A stretch of 64,000 nt of DNA, from positions 1 to 64,000 of the forward strand of contig SLBA01000051.1 of assembly GCA_007126575.1 (NCBI GenBank). Direction: 5' to 3'. Position numbers and translations under genes: made by a program. The notes under the pieces are model-generated. The model searched no databases and was not told the origin of the DNA. It worked only from the letters and a program-made list of their open reading frames with translations. The stretch comes from Gemmatimonadota bacterium. Its GTDB lineage: Bacteria; Gemmatimonadota; Gemmatimonadetes; Longimicrobiales; Gaopeijiaceae. This document shows, piece by piece, positions 49,518-56,160 of the stretch. How positions within the stretch are numbered: position 1 is the stretch's first letter; every line of letters starts with the position of its first letter.

Positions 49518-50210
49518 TCAGTCCAGAACGCCGATCATCACGGCGATCGGAACCGACACGTAGCCCAGGAAGAGGACCAGTGACAGTCCGGCTGCCAGTG
49601 GCCGTCGCAGCCGCTCGACTCGCGGATTCTGGACTCCGAGGGTGGCGAACACGCTCCAGATGCCATGGTACAGATGCAGCGAGAGCGCACCCACCGCCAC
49701 GATGTAGAAGAGCGCGACGGGCACCGACTGGAAGCCGATCACCAGATTCTGGTAGACCGATCCATATTCGAAGTCGGGGTGAACGTCACCCGTGGTGAAG
49801 TGCAGCAGGTGGTAGATCACGAACAGCACGATGATCACGCCGCCCCAGCGCATGGTCCTCGACGCGTAGCTGAAGACCTGGGAGTCGGGCTTGTGGTACC
49901 GACGGGTCCGGGCGGCCCGGCTCTGTCTCCACAATTGGTACGCCGCCACGATGTGCACTCCGACGGCGGCGAGCAGGGCCAGCCGCACCCCCCAGAGCAG
50001 GCCGTATTCGGGAATCAGCGGATACCCGACTTCGCGCAGGAACTGGGCATACGAATCGAGGGGGTGAACCCCCGATTCCCCCACGGCCTCGAACGCCTTC
50101 AGATTGCCGGCCATATGGCCGAACACAAATCCGATCAGAATGATTCCGCTCACTGCCATGAGCGACTTCTTCCCGACCGAGGATCGATACAGGCTCACCA
50201 CCCGACTCAT
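49518..50210 (-). CDS. sdhC: Succinate dehydrogenase cytochrome b subunit (type B, five helices)
   Basis: A 230-residue membrane anchor resembling the di-haem cytochrome b of Bacillus and Wolinella enzymes; there is no separate sdhD. Membrane segments include SLMAVSGIILIGFVFGHMAG, LALLAAVGVHIVAAYQLW, GGVIIVLFVIYHLLHFTTG, VALFYIVAVGALSLHLYHG and AAGLSLVLFLGYVSVPIAV, with His residues in each of the first four as haem-ligand candidates. Gene order C-A-B is typical of type B. It lies 4 bases after mdh. Confidence 0.93.
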   Translation of the reverse strand: MSRVVSLYRSSVGKKSLMAVSGIILIGFVFGHMAGNLKAFEAVGESGVHPLDSYAQFLREVGYPLIPEYGLLWGVRLALLAAVGVHIVAAYQLWRQSRAARTRRYHKPDSQVFSYASRTMRWGGVIIVLFVIYHLLHFTTGDVHPDFEYGSVYQNLVIGFQSVPVALFYIVAVGALSLHLYHGIWSVFATLGVQNPRVERLRRPLAAGLSLVLFLGYVSVPIAVMIGVLD

Positions 50211-50214
50211 CAGC

Positions 50215-51144
50215 TCACACCCCGTCCAGCTTGGCGATCGTGTCGCGGACGGCGCCTGCGCTCCGCTCGAGCTCGGCGCCCTCCGCGTCGGTCAATTCCA
50301 CCTCGAGTACCTCCAGGAGGCCTCCATGCCCGAGCTTGCAGGGCACTCCCAGGAAGAGGTCCTCCTGCCCGTACTCTCCCGTCAGATAGGCCGTGCACGG
50401 AAGGATCCGCTTCTTGTCCCGGACAATGGCCTCCGCCATCTGAACCGCCGCGGCAGACGGGGCGTAGTACGCGCTCCCCGTCTTCAAGTGCGCGACGATC
50501 TCCGCTCCTCCCTTCCGGGTGCGCTCGATGAGCGCATCGATGCGCGTCCGAGAGAGGAGCTGCGTCAGCGGGATCCCGCTGACCGTCGTGTAGCTGACCA
50601 GGGGGACCATCGTATCACCGTGTCCTCCCAGGACCAGCGCCTGAATGTCTTCGACCGAGCAGTCGAGCTCGAGCGCGATGAAGGAACGGTAGCGCGCCGT
50701 ATCGAGCACCCCGGCCATTCCCAGCACCCGCTCTCGAGGGAATCCCGAGGCCTTCATCGCCACGTAGGACATCACGTCGAGGGGGTTGGAGACCATGAGG
50801 ATGATCGAATCCGGCGCGACCCGAGCGATCTCTTTCGATACCGAGGCCACGATCCGGGCATTCGTCCGCAGGAGGTCGTCCCGGCTCATCCCCGGCTTCC
50901 GGGCGATCCCCGCGGTGACGATGAACAGTTCAGAACCCTCGGCTGCGTCGTACGAGGTGCTCCCGGTCACTCGACTGTCGAACCCCAGGACCGGAGCGCT
51001 CTCCCACTGATCGAGCGCCTTGCCCTGCGGGATCCCGTCCGCCACATCGATCATCACGACCGTTCCTGCTAGCTCCCCCTCGGCAAGGCGCTGGGCCGTG
51101 GTCGCCCCGACGTTCCCGGCCCCGACGACCGTGATCTTCCTCAT
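50215..51144 (-). CDS. mdh: Malate dehydrogenase
   Basis: A 309-residue LDH-like MDH. Motifs are ITVVGAGNVGATTAQRLAEG, TAGIARKPGMSRDDLL (the Arg at the substrate-specificity position indicates malate, not lactate), MVSNPLDVMSYVAMKASGF, RVLGMAGVLDTARYRSFIA and the catalytic His in VLGGHGDTMVPLVSY. The ATG at 51142-51144 has AGGA seven bases upstream. It heads the operon mdh-sdhC-sdhA-sdhB and has its own strong promoter. Confidence 0.96.
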   Translation of the reverse strand: MRKITVVGAGNVGATTAQRLAEGELAGTVVMIDVADGIPQGKALDQWESAPVLGFDSRVTGSTSYDAAEGSELFIVTAGIARKPGMSRDDLLRTNARIVASVSKEIARVAPDSIILMVSNPLDVMSYVAMKASGFPRERVLGMAGVLDTARYRSFIALELDCSVEDIQALVLGGHGDTMVPLVSYTTVSGIPLTQLLSRTRIDALIERTRKGGAEIVAHLKTGSAYYAPSAAAVQMAEAIVRDKKRILPCTAYLTGEYGQEDLFLGVPCKLGHGGLLEVLEVELTDAEGAELERSAGAVRDTIAKLDGV

Positions 51145-51191
51145 TTCGCATCCTGTGGAGAATTGATTCAGGAAGGCTGAAAAGCCGCCGG

Positions 51192-51220
51192 AAGCTACCC
51201 GGGGCACCGACGGGTGTCAA
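51192..51220 (-). promoter_or_regulatory. Promoter of mdh-sdhCAB
   Basis: Minus strand TTGACA (51215-51220), 17-base spacer, TAGCTT (51192-51197), giving a leader of about 40 bases before the mdh ATG. Confidence 0.7.
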
Positions 51221-51244
51221 CGGCAGGAAGGGGGGATATTCGTT

Positions 51245-51302
51245 GGGAAATGCCACGTTCGGAGGGATCGGGGAAATGCCACGTTCGGAGGGATCGGGGA
51301 AA
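51245..51302. repeat. 26-nt tandem repeat upstream of the mdh promoter
   Basis: Two identical 26-base copies lie head to tail at 51245-51270 and 51271-51296, followed by the first 6 bases of a third. Each copy starts GGGAAATGCC and contains ACGTTCGGAGGGATCG. On the mdh strand it spans roughly -60 to -115 relative to the predicted start, a position open to activator or repressor binding. Confidence 0.85.
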
Positions 51303-51325
51303 AACCCTGGTCGGGCCCCCCGGGG
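51300..51325 (-). terminator. Possible intrinsic terminator after the Spy/CnrX-like gene
   Basis: On the minus strand CCCCGG and CCAGGG (one C-A mismatch) with a 9-base loop are followed directly by TTTTT (51300-51304). It lies just past the stop of the last gene in the sigma-factor operon. Confidence 0.4.
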
Positions 51326-51331
51326 ACTACA

Positions 51332-51859
51332 CTAGAAGGAGCGGGCGCCGCCGTCGGATCGACCGTCGCGCCCTCTCCGCTCCAGTTCGCGAATGCGATC
51401 CACCAGGTCGCTTCTCATCTTGATGTACCGAATGAGACCGGCCGGAGACAGCACCTCGAGCAGCGCGTCTTCCTCGGACTGCTGGATCGCGATCTCGCGC
51501 TCGTGCAGTTCCATCTGGCGGGAAAGAAGCGCCCGGGCCTGCGCCTCGGATCCACCGTCGCGGGCGAACGCGTCCATGTCTCGGGCCAGCGTACGCCGGT
51601 CACGCATCAGCCCCCCCCGGGCCTCGCGATGCTCGGTCGCGATCTCGCGGATCTGCACCAGTTGAGAGTCCGTGAGATCGAGCTCGCGCATCACCCGATG
51701 CTCGAAGCCGCGAATGATGCGCGCCTGCATCTCCTGGCGCGTCATTTCGAGCCCCTGACGATCGGACGACTGCGCGTCGAGGCCGGGTGTGGGGGCGACC
51801 AGCGGCAGGACCATTACGACGCAGAGCGCCAGGAGAAGCGGCTGAACGATGCGGTTCAT
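51332..51859 (-). CDS. Spy/CnrX-like periplasmic protein
   Basis: A 175-residue exported helical protein. A signal peptide (VQPLLLALCVVMVLPLVAP) precedes a mostly helical, Arg/Glu-rich body. The first repeat has the LTxxQ signature (MRELDLTDSQLVQIREI); the second is degenerate (VLSPAGLIRYIKM). This is the Spy/CpxP/CnrX superfamily, periplasmic chaperones and metal or misfolding sensors. It overlaps the anti-sigma gene as ATGA, suggesting it tunes that anti-sigma factor, as CnrX does with CnrY. No clear metal ligands stand out apart from scattered His. Confidence 0.75.
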   Translation of the reverse strand: MNRIVQPLLLALCVVMVLPLVAPTPGLDAQSSDRQGLEMTRQEMQARIIRGFEHRVMRELDLTDSQLVQIREIATEHREARGGLMRDRRTLARDMDAFARDGGSEAQARALLSRQMELHEREIAIQQSEEDALLEVLSPAGLIRYIKMRSDLVDRIRELERRGRDGRSDGGARSF

Positions 51860-52353
51860 TGAAAGTCCTCGTCGCTGAGCAGGGCCAACAGGGTCTCGTC
51901 CGAGATTCCGTCGAGATAGGGCGCCCCGGCCACGAGCCACTCGTCGGCCAGCCATTCGATGTCTCCGTCGGCCACGGCGAGGTCCCAGCCGGACGCCTCG
52001 GAGTACGGGTCGGCCGCCTGCATCGCCAATCCCATCCCCATGGCCAGGACCAGAACGGCGGCCGCGGCCATCGAGGCGCTCCTCCACCCGCCCCGAATCC
52101 GATCGCTCTCGGCCTCGAGCCGGGCGAGCACAGCCCTCCTCAGTCCCGGTGGGGCGGCCGTGCGCGCCCTATGGACCCTCGTCATGAAGCGAATGTCCGA
52201 GGCACAGTGCAGGCAGTGCTGGGTGTGAGCCTCGACTCGCGCCCGGAGCGATGCGGACAGCCCGCGAGCCACGCCCCGGGAGGCGATGTCGAGGATTTCA
52301 CCGCACACGTCGGCTCCGTCGTTCGAGCCCTGATGGTTCATCGTTTCACTCAT
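51856..52353 (-). CDS. Zinc-finger anti-sigma factor
   Basis: A 165-residue single-pass membrane protein. The cytoplasmic part has the zf-HC2/ZAS motif H-x3-C-x2-C (H43, C47, C50 in EAHTQHCLHC) plus an upstream Cys 17. A membrane helix covers about 92-114 (SMAAAAVLVLAMGMGLAMQA). An acidic periplasmic tail of about 50 residues follows (WLADEWLVAGAPYLDGIS). It should hold the adjacent ECF sigma factor inactive. The start used is ATG 52351-52353, overlapping the sigma gene by 8 bases; ATG 52339-52341 is the alternative. Confidence 0.85.
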   Translation of the reverse strand: MSETMNHQGSNDGADVCGEILDIASRGVARGLSASLRARVEAHTQHCLHCASDIRFMTRVHRARTAAPPGLRRAVLARLEAESDRIRGGWRSASMAAAAVLVLAMGMGLAMQAADPYSEASGWDLAVADGDIEWLADEWLVAGAPYLDGISDETLLALLSDEDFQ

Positions 52354-52909
52354 CGTCTTCGAGCCATTCCCTGAGTTTGCGAATCCCATGGTGGAAGTTC
52401 ACCCGGGCCGCCCCTTCGGTCGACCCAATCGCGTGGCCGATCTCCCGGAAGCTGAGTCCGTCGAACAGCCGCAGCGAAACACTCATCCTCTGTTTGTCCG
52501 GAAGCGCATCCATCTGTCTCCTGATCCGCTCGATCTCCGAATCACGGACTGCTTCCGCCTCCGGGTCGACCCCCTCATCGGCGATCTGGATCACCGTCTC
52601 GAGGCTCTGCTCCTTTCGCCGCAGGCCCTTCCGGTATGCGGCCCTGAACTCGTTCCGGGCGATGGCCAGAAGCCACGTCCGAAAGGTGGAGTCTCCGCGA
52701 AACGCCTCCAGGGAGCGGAGCGCCTTCACGAAGGTCTCCTGAGCCAGGTCTCCCGCCTGGTCCTCGTCCTGTGTTCTGGAGAGAAGAAACCGGTACACCA
52801 GCCCTTCATGGGTCCGTATCAGTTCACTGAGGGCCTGACGGTCGCCTTTCCGGGCACGACGCAGGAGTTCCACCTCCTGCGGGTCAGGTCCTCCCTCGTT
52901 CGTGTTCAA
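52346..52909 (-). CDS. ECF (group IV) RNA polymerase sigma factor
   Basis: A 187-residue sigma factor with region 2 (LLRRARKGDRQALSELI, AGDLAQETFVKALRSLEAF, STFRTWLLAIARNEFRAAYR) and region 4 (MDALPDKQRMSVSLRLFDGL, SFREIGHAIGSTEGAARVNF). The only usable start before region 2 is TTG at 52907-52909 (an in-frame stop lies about 25 bases further up) or a GTG at 52871-52873 inside; neither has a good ribosome site. It forms a sigma/anti-sigma/periplasmic-sensor operon. Confidence 0.88.
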   Translation of the reverse strand: MNTNEGGPDPQEVELLRRARKGDRQALSELIRTHEGLVYRFLLSRTQDEDQAGDLAQETFVKALRSLEAFRGDSTFRTWLLAIARNEFRAAYRKGLRRKEQSLETVIQIADEGVDPEAEAVRDSEIERIRRQMDALPDKQRMSVSLRLFDGLSFREIGHAIGSTEGAARVNFHHGIRKLREWLEDDE

Positions 52910-52995
52910 AGAGATGTCCCGGATGGGGCGTTCGTTAAAGAAGGAGATGAAGAGGTGGGAGCGGACCCGAGCCGAACGAGGGTGGGTGGGATCTC

Positions 52996-53286
52996 CTACC
53001 CCTCCCGTCCCTCCACCTGATCTCTGAACGAGCGAGAGGGCTTGAAGACCGGCACATCCCGGGCAGGAACATCTACCGCCTCGCCCGTGCGAGGGTTCCG
53101 GGCCGTCCGTGCCTTGCGCCGTCGGAGCTTGAACGTGCCGAAGCCCCGGATTTCGATCGATTCACCCTCTTCGAGCGCCTGCTTCACCGCATTCAGGAGC
53201 CCGTCTACGACCAGGGCACAATCCTTCTTGGTCACACCCGGTCCGATGGCGTCGGCGATCTGCTCCACGAGGTCTGCTTTGGTCAT
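52996..53286 (-). CDS. HU-family DNA-binding protein
   Basis: A 96-residue nucleoid protein starting MTKADLVEQIADAIGPGVTK, with the family core GESIEIRGFGTFKLRRRKAR and the DNA-clamping arm TARNPRTGEAVDVPARDVPV followed by FKPSRSFRDQV. It could be HU or IHF-like; HU is more likely. The ATG is at 53284-53286. It has its own promoter inside the end of carA. Confidence 0.94.
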   Translation of the reverse strand: MTKADLVEQIADAIGPGVTKKDCALVVDGLLNAVKQALEEGESIEIRGFGTFKLRRRKARTARNPRTGEAVDVPARDVPVFKPSRSFRDQVEGREG

Positions 53287-53359
53287 TTGCGGCACCTGCA
53301 GGATGAGAAGGTGAGGGGTTCCGAGGCGTTCGTCCGTCGCTGCGCTGCGATGAGGGCCA

Positions 53360-53388
53360 CGGTAACCCGCGGCCGAAACCGACGTCAA
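53360..53388 (-). promoter_or_regulatory. Promoter of the HU gene
   Basis: Minus strand TTGACG (53383-53388), 17-base spacer, TTACCG (53360-53365). The TGA inside the -35 hexamer is the carA stop codon (53385-53387). The -10 is poor. Confidence 0.5.
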
Positions 53389-54539
53389 GCGACCGCGGAC
53401 CCACCGTCGGCGGCGGGCCGGGCGGCCTGCATCATCGTGACGAAGCGTTCGAACAGGTATCGAGAATCGTGCGGCCCCGGCGCGGATTCGGGGTGGTACT
53501 GAACCGAGAAGACGGGCAACGACCGGTGCTCCAGCCCCTCCACGGTGCCATCATAGAGATTCCAGTGGGTGACCCGAAGGCCCGGTGCGCCCGGAATCGA
53601 TCCGTCCTCTTCGGAACGGACGGCGAACCCGTGGTTCTGCGAGGTGATCTCGACCGTCTCGCGATCGACCGCCTTCACCGGGTGGTTTCCCCCGTGGTGA
53701 CCGAAGGGAAGCTTGAAGGTCTCCGCTCCGAAGGCCCGGGCGATCAGCTGATGCCCCAGGCAGATCCCGAAGACCGGAATCCCCCGGTCCGGGAGTGTAC
53801 GGATGGCCTCGGTCGCCACTGCGACCGCGGCGGGGTCTCCGGGACCGTTCGAGATGAAGAGTCCATCCGGATCGGCTTCCAGGATCTCGTCGAGCCCCAC
53901 GCTCGCCGGCAGCACCGTCACGCGGCACCCGAGAGCGGCAAGGAGGCGGGGGGAGTGCGCCTTGACCCCGAAGTCGTAGGCCAGGACGTGGAATCGCTCC
54001 TCTCCCTCTGCCGGGATCTCGTAGCCTTCGGTGGTCGAGACGCCGCAGGCCAGGTCGAGCCCCTCCATCTTCGGGTGGCTCCGAATGCGCTCCAGCACCT
54101 CCTGCTCATCCATCGACCCCGGGGCGATCGCCCCCCGCATGGCTCCCTGGCTGCGAATGTGCCGAGTGAGCGCCCTCGTATCGATATCGGTGATTCCGAC
54201 GACCCCGTGTTTCTCGAGATACTCCTCGAGCCCTCCTGCACTCCGCCACGACGAGGCCACGCGGGACACTTCCCGTACGATGAAACCACTCGCCGCCGGG
54301 CCCGCGGACTCCTCGTCCTCTGGGTTCACCCCGTAGTTCCCGATCAGCGGGTAGGTCATGGCCACCAGCTGTCCCGTGTACGAGGGGTCCGTCAGGATCT
54401 CCTGGTACCCGGTCATCGAGGTATTGAAGACGACCTCCCCCAGAGCAAGGCCCCCCGCCCCAAGGACGGCACCGTCGAAGCGACGCCCATCTTCGAGAAG
54501 GAGGAAGGCGGGATCGCGGTTGAAGGCTGATGAGGACAC
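53385..54539 (-). CDS. carA: Carbamoyl-phosphate synthase small subunit
   Basis: A 384-residue glutaminase subunit for carbamoyl phosphate, feeding arginine and pyrimidine synthesis. Motifs are FNTSMTGYQEILTDPSYTGQ, ITDIDTRALTRHIRSQGAM, DFGVKAHSPRLLAALG, FISNGPGDPAAV, the Cys nucleophile in PVFGICLGHQLIARAFG and the His/Glu in FSVQYHPESAPGPHDS. The GTG at 54537-54539 has AGGA eight bases upstream. The large subunit carB is not adjacent. Confidence 0.97.
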   Translation of the reverse strand: MSSSAFNRDPAFLLLEDGRRFDGAVLGAGGLALGEVVFNTSMTGYQEILTDPSYTGQLVAMTYPLIGNYGVNPEDEESAGPAASGFIVREVSRVASSWRSAGGLEEYLEKHGVVGITDIDTRALTRHIRSQGAMRGAIAPGSMDEQEVLERIRSHPKMEGLDLACGVSTTEGYEIPAEGEERFHVLAYDFGVKAHSPRLLAALGCRVTVLPASVGLDEILEADPDGLFISNGPGDPAAVAVATEAIRTLPDRGIPVFGICLGHQLIARAFGAETFKLPFGHHGGNHPVKAVDRETVEITSQNHGFAVRSEEDGSIPGAPGLRVTHWNLYDGTVEGLEHRSLPVFSVQYHPESAPGPHDSRYLFERFVTMMQAARPAADGGSAVA

Positions 54540-54636
54540 GGGCTTTTCCTGGTTCTGGGCGAGGGATCACGTCATCCGAGGCGCTGGGTACCCCTCTCTC
54601 GGCGTGACCCTTTGGTTGTCGTGGGGTCTCGGTGAA

Positions 54637-54664
54637 AATCTAGATCCAGCGAGGCTGAGGACAA
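54637..54664 (-). promoter_or_regulatory. Promoter of carA
   Basis: Minus strand TTGTCC (54659-54664), 16-base spacer, TAGATT (54637-54642). The predicted start near 54630 leaves a leader of about 90 bases. Confidence 0.55.
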
Positions 54665-54691
54665 GGGTTTCCCGGGTTTCCGTTCGCCGGG

Positions 54692-54720
54692 TTCCGGTCG
54701 CGGGCGCACGACCCTACCTT
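54692..54720 (+). promoter_or_regulatory. Possible promoter of the RNase HI gene
   Basis: TTCCGG (54692-54697), 17-base spacer, TACCTT (54715-54720). The -10 matches the box used by sucC and kdsB; the -35 is weak. Confidence 0.3.
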
Positions 54721-54876
54721 ACTCGGGCAGTCCGGGAGCGAGGTGCCGACGCGCACTCCACCACGGACGCCGCCATGCGGTCGGCCCTCCGATCGGGAGT
54801 CGCCGCCGGGTTCTTCCTTCCCTCACTTCCCTTCTCCCCGATGACATCCCCCTCGGCACCCGGTAGCACGGACCCC

Positions 54877-55455
54877 ATGCAGGTCATCATCCACGCCGAC
54901 GAATCCTGCCTGGGGAACCAGTTCAAGGACCGCAGCAATCCCGGCGGCGCCGCCGGCCTGGTGGAGTTCTGGACCGGGTCGACCTGGAAGCGTCGGGATT
55001 TCTGGCTCTCGGAACCGGGCACCACGAACAACCGGATGGCCATCCGGAGCGCCATCGAGGGTCTGAGCGGGCTGAAGCGTCCCTGCCGCGTGCGTTTTGT
55101 CTCCGATTCCCAGTACCTCGTCAAGGGCATGAGCGAGTGGATCCATGGGTGGAAGCGGCGTGGGTGGAAACGAAAGGGGGGCGCGATCGAGAACGTGGAG
55201 CTCTGGAAGGCGCTCGACCGTGCCAGCCAACGCCACGAGGTCGACTGGGAGTGGGTGCGCGGGCACGATGGGAATCCCCGCAACGAGTACGTGGACTTCC
55301 TGGCCGTCCAGGCCGCCCGGGAGCAGACTCGGTCCGGCGGCTTCGTGGAATCGGGCTTCGAGGCCTGGCTCGAATCCGAGCGGGAGGAGCGCGGTCGCTA
55401 CTTCGACTTCTTCGAGTCGGCCCCGCCCTCCGAGCGGGATTCGGAGTCCGGCTGA
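54877..55455 (+). CDS. RNase HI-like protein with altered active site
   Basis: A 192-residue RNase H-fold protein (start at ATG 54877; ATG 54841 would add 12 residues). It keeps the first Asp (D8 in IIHADESCLGN), the central Asp (D77 in FVSDSQYLVKGM), the His loop (WVRGHDGNPRNEY, H130) and the last Asp (D140). The Glu of the NNRME motif (E48 in E. coli) is Ala55 here (TTNNRMAIRSAIEGL), and the DGS after the first Asp is DES. A short insert (FKDRSNPGGAAG) and about 40 extra C-terminal residues are also seen. Its last 58 bases overlap lipB on the other strand. Confidence 0.8.
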   Translation: MQVIIHADESCLGNQFKDRSNPGGAAGLVEFWTGSTWKRRDFWLSEPGTTNNRMAIRSAIEGLSGLKRPCRVRFVSDSQYLVKGMSEWIHGWKRRGWKRKGGAIENVELWKALDRASQRHEVDWEWVRGHDGNPRNEYVDFLAVQAAREQTRSGGFVESGFEAWLESEREERGRYFDFFESAPPSERDSESG

Positions 55456-56129
55456 CACCCGAAGGTCTCCGCCATGGCCTCGATCACCCGGTCCATGACA
55501 CGGTCCATCGAGACAGGCTGCCCCAGGAGCTCCTCCAGCGAGGTCACGGCCCGCTGCTCGAGCCCGCAGGGCACGATCGAGTTGAAGTAGTCGAGATCGG
55601 TCGTCACGTTCAGCGCGAACCCGTGAGAGGTGATCCACCCCGAGGACACCCGGACTCCAATCGCCGCTACCTTCCCTCGTTCGGTCCACACCCCCGTGAA
55701 TCCGGCCGCTCTGCGCCCCTCGATTCCGAAGGCGTCCAGAACGAGGATGAGCGCGGACTCGAGATCCCGCAGATACCGGTGGAGGTCCTTCCGGTCGGGC
55801 TTCAGGTCGAGGATCGGGTAGCCCACGAGCTGTCCGGGACCATGGTAGGTGATGTCTCCGCCACGCCCGGACTCGAAGAGCTCGATCCCCCGCTCCGCCC
55901 GCTCCCGCTCGTCCGCGAGCAGGTGGGACCGATCCGTGCCGGTCCCCATGGTGATCACATGAGGATGTTCCAGGAGAAGCAGCTGATCGGGCACCCGTCC
56001 CGCCCGGCGGTGCCCGACCAGCTCCTCCTGCAGCTTCAGCCCATCCCCATAGGGGACGAGGCCCAGCCTCCGCACCTCGAGAGGCCGACGGAGTGCGGCC
56101 GGTGGGGGCTCGCTACCGGGCCTCTGCAT
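55398..56129 (-). CDS. lipB: Octanoyl-ACP:protein octanoyltransferase LipB
   Basis: First step of lipoate attachment; it moves octanoyl from ACP to lipoyl domains such as the one in the adjacent E2. About 243 residues. Motifs are LLLEHPHVITMGTGTDRSHL, SGRGGDITYHGPGQLVGYPI, GVWTERGKVAAIGVRVSSGW (catalytic Lys), SHGFALNVTTDLDYFNSIVP and the Cys in PCGLEQRAVTSLEELL. The start is ATG 56127-56129; an in-frame TTG lies 24 bases upstream. The lipoyl synthase gene lipA is not in the window. Confidence 0.95.
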   Translation of the reverse strand: MQRPGSEPPPAALRRPLEVRRLGLVPYGDGLKLQEELVGHRRAGRVPDQLLLLEHPHVITMGTGTDRSHLLADERERAERGIELFESGRGGDITYHGPGQLVGYPILDLKPDRKDLHRYLRDLESALILVLDAFGIEGRRAAGFTGVWTERGKVAAIGVRVSSGWITSHGFALNVTTDLDYFNSIVPCGLEQRAVTSLEELLGQPVSMDRVMDRVIEAMAETFGCQPDSESRSEGGADSKKSK

Positions 56130-56160
56130 GGCGACGACCGATCCGCTGCTCAACGCCTGC

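Larger units (their letters stand above)
54540..54876. other. Divergent intergenic region carA / RNase HI
   Basis: 337 bases with no convincing gene. It holds the carA promoter (54637-54664) and a weaker rightward candidate (54692-54720). An open frame joins it to the RNase gene, so some of the right part could be coding if a start at 54775 or 54841 is used. No repeat or RNA gene was seen. Confidence 0.5.

Noticed and set aside
51245-51302. Start of a CRISPR array
   Set aside because: The 26-base copies are directly adjacent with no spacers and there are only two; no cas gene is near.
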